Origin: Chloroflexota bacterium
GTDB lineage: Bacteria; Chloroflexota; Limnocylindria; Limnocylindrales; CSP1-4
Direction of reading: 5' to 3'
Length of the DNA: 13,273 nt
NCBI GenBank assembly: GCA_021789355.1
Contig: JAJYJR010000090.1
Location: forward strand, 1 to 13,273
Shown: positions 12,572-13,273 of the stretch, in pieces
How positions within the stretch are numbered: the stretch's first letter is position 1
Layout of the letters: every line of letters begins with the position of its first letter
The notes under the pieces: model-generated
What the model was told of the DNA's origin: nothing
The model's input: only the letters and a program-made list of their open reading frames with translations
The model's database searches: none
Program-made: the position numbers and the translations under genes

Positions 12572-13273
12572 TCCGGCTGGCCACGCGGGGGTTGCTCGCT
12601 CGTCGGGTGGCCACCGCGCTGGCGGCCGCCGGGCTCCTTACCGCGGTGTCGGGCTTTCTCGTGCTCGCGGGCGTGTCGCGCACCACGCAGGCTGTGCTCA
12701 GCGGCGACATCGCCCAGGCCTGGAACACCCCGTACGACATCCTCATCCGTCCGATGGGCTCCGAGACCGTGCTCGAGGCAAGCGAGGGTCTGGTGCGCCC
12801 CAACTTCCTCTCGGGACTCACCGGCGGCATCACCGAGGCGCAGCTGGCGGCGATCCGCGCCGTGCCGGACGTGGCGGTCGCGGCGCCCATCGCGGTGGTC
12901 GGCTTCGTGCAGTGGCCCGCGGAGTTCCCGGTCGACGTGTCGAAACTCGTGGGTTCAGGTCGGGTGACCGTCTTCCGCATCCGGGCGGCGGCGAGCGGAG
13001 AGGCTGGGCTCTCGCACTACCCCCCGCTGCCGGCGCAGTATCTCGTCGCTGCGCCGCAGGGTCGCATCGTGTCAGTGAAGGCCGGGCAAACCGGCCCGGC
13101 TGTCGCGGAGGTCCTGGAGGTCGGCACGACCCGCATCGACTGCACGGCGACCGTCGCCTGCTGGGGTGGCCTGACGCCTGACGCCTCCCTCGAGGGTGCC
13201 TTCCGCTCCGGGACACCCGGGATCGAGGTGAGCTGGTCAGAGCCGATCGTCGTGGCCGGCATCGACCCGGTCG
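12568..13273 (+). CDS. ABC transporter permease, FtsX/MacB-like; 3' end off window
   Basis: The frame starts at ATG 12568, overlapping the ATPase stop, and stays open to the right edge (235 codons). It begins RLATRGLLARRVATALAAAG and continues into a membrane helix (LLTAVSGFLVLAGVSRTTQA), then a long extracytoplasmic region (YDILIRPMGSETVLEASEGL, GITEAQLAAIRAVPDVAVAA and so on). This is the N-terminal layout of MacB/FtsX permeases: one helix, a large periplasmic or outside domain, and three later helices. The ITEAQLAAIRAVPDV segment is typical of the MacB-type outside domain. The substrate is unknown. It probably forms the exporter with the ATPase under PadR control. Confidence 0.88.
   Translation, partial: MIRLATRGLLARRVATALAAAGLLTAVSGFLVLAGVSRTTQAVLSGDIAQAWNTPYDILIRPMGSETVLEASEGLVRPNFLSGLTGGITEAQLAAIRAVPDVAVAAPIAVVGFVQWPAEFPVDVSKLVGSGRVTVFRIRAAASGEAGLSHYPPLPAQYLVAAPQGRIVSVKAGQTGPAVAEVLEVGTTRIDCTATVACWGGLTPDASLEGAFRSGTPGIEVSWSEPIVVAGIDPV

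Noticed and set aside
1..13273. tRNA or rRNA genes as integration target
   Set aside because: No sequence with a tRNA-like arm pattern or rRNA similarity was recognised by reading; a covariance-model scan would settle it.

Overview
This is a very GC-rich, gene-dense window from a bacterial chromosome. It shows short overlaps between co-directional genes and several promoters of the type TAnnnT followed six bases later by the start codon (leaderless transcripts). An F420-type LLM oxidoreductase remnant, a PadR-controlled ABC exporter and a Clp_N-only protein fit a soil-type Chloroflexota or Actinomycetota. The genus cannot be told from the sequence, and the phylum is an inference.

Left flank (1-1760). 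A minus-strand gene enters from the left edge and starts near 852. It has a basic tip, an acidic low-complexity region with repeated DEAD-like units, and a beta-rich C-terminal domain that runs off the window. Bases 853-1760 are a gene graveyard. They hold a 52-nt fragment of an LLM oxidoreductase gene, a cupin gene that has lost its metal-binding middle, and the first 40 or so codons of a second LLM oxidoreductase gene that stops at a junction with foreign DNA.

Mobile region (about 1745-8634). It opens with a large serine recombinase (1776-2981). A minus-strand gene for a zinc-finger protein of unknown function (2881-4080) converges on it. That gene is transcribed from a promoter overlapping the promoter and start of an XRE regulator (4110). 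The regulator leads a tightly overlapping plus-strand operon: XRE, a small unknown protein, an AAA-type replication ATPase, a small serine resolvase broken by one extra base, and a solo DNA methyltransferase. Next comes an iteron-like region: two blocks of four 10-bp repeats flanking two perfect palindromes. A small winged-helix protein and a TubC-docking-like single-pass membrane protein follow. Together these look like a plasmid-like integrative element: integration, a regulatory switch, a replication ATPase, a repeat array and DNA modification. Its right end is not defined.

Right flank (8770-13273). It holds two related small membrane proteins (8770-9501, 9618-9929). A convergent gene encodes an unusual protein with two Clp N-terminal repeats but no AAA+ domain (10009-11022). 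Divergent from it lies an operon of two micro-ORFs, a PadR-type regulator, an ABC ATPase of the LolD/MacB type and an FtsX/MacB-like permease that runs off the right edge. PadR probably controls the exporter and possibly the Clp_N gene.
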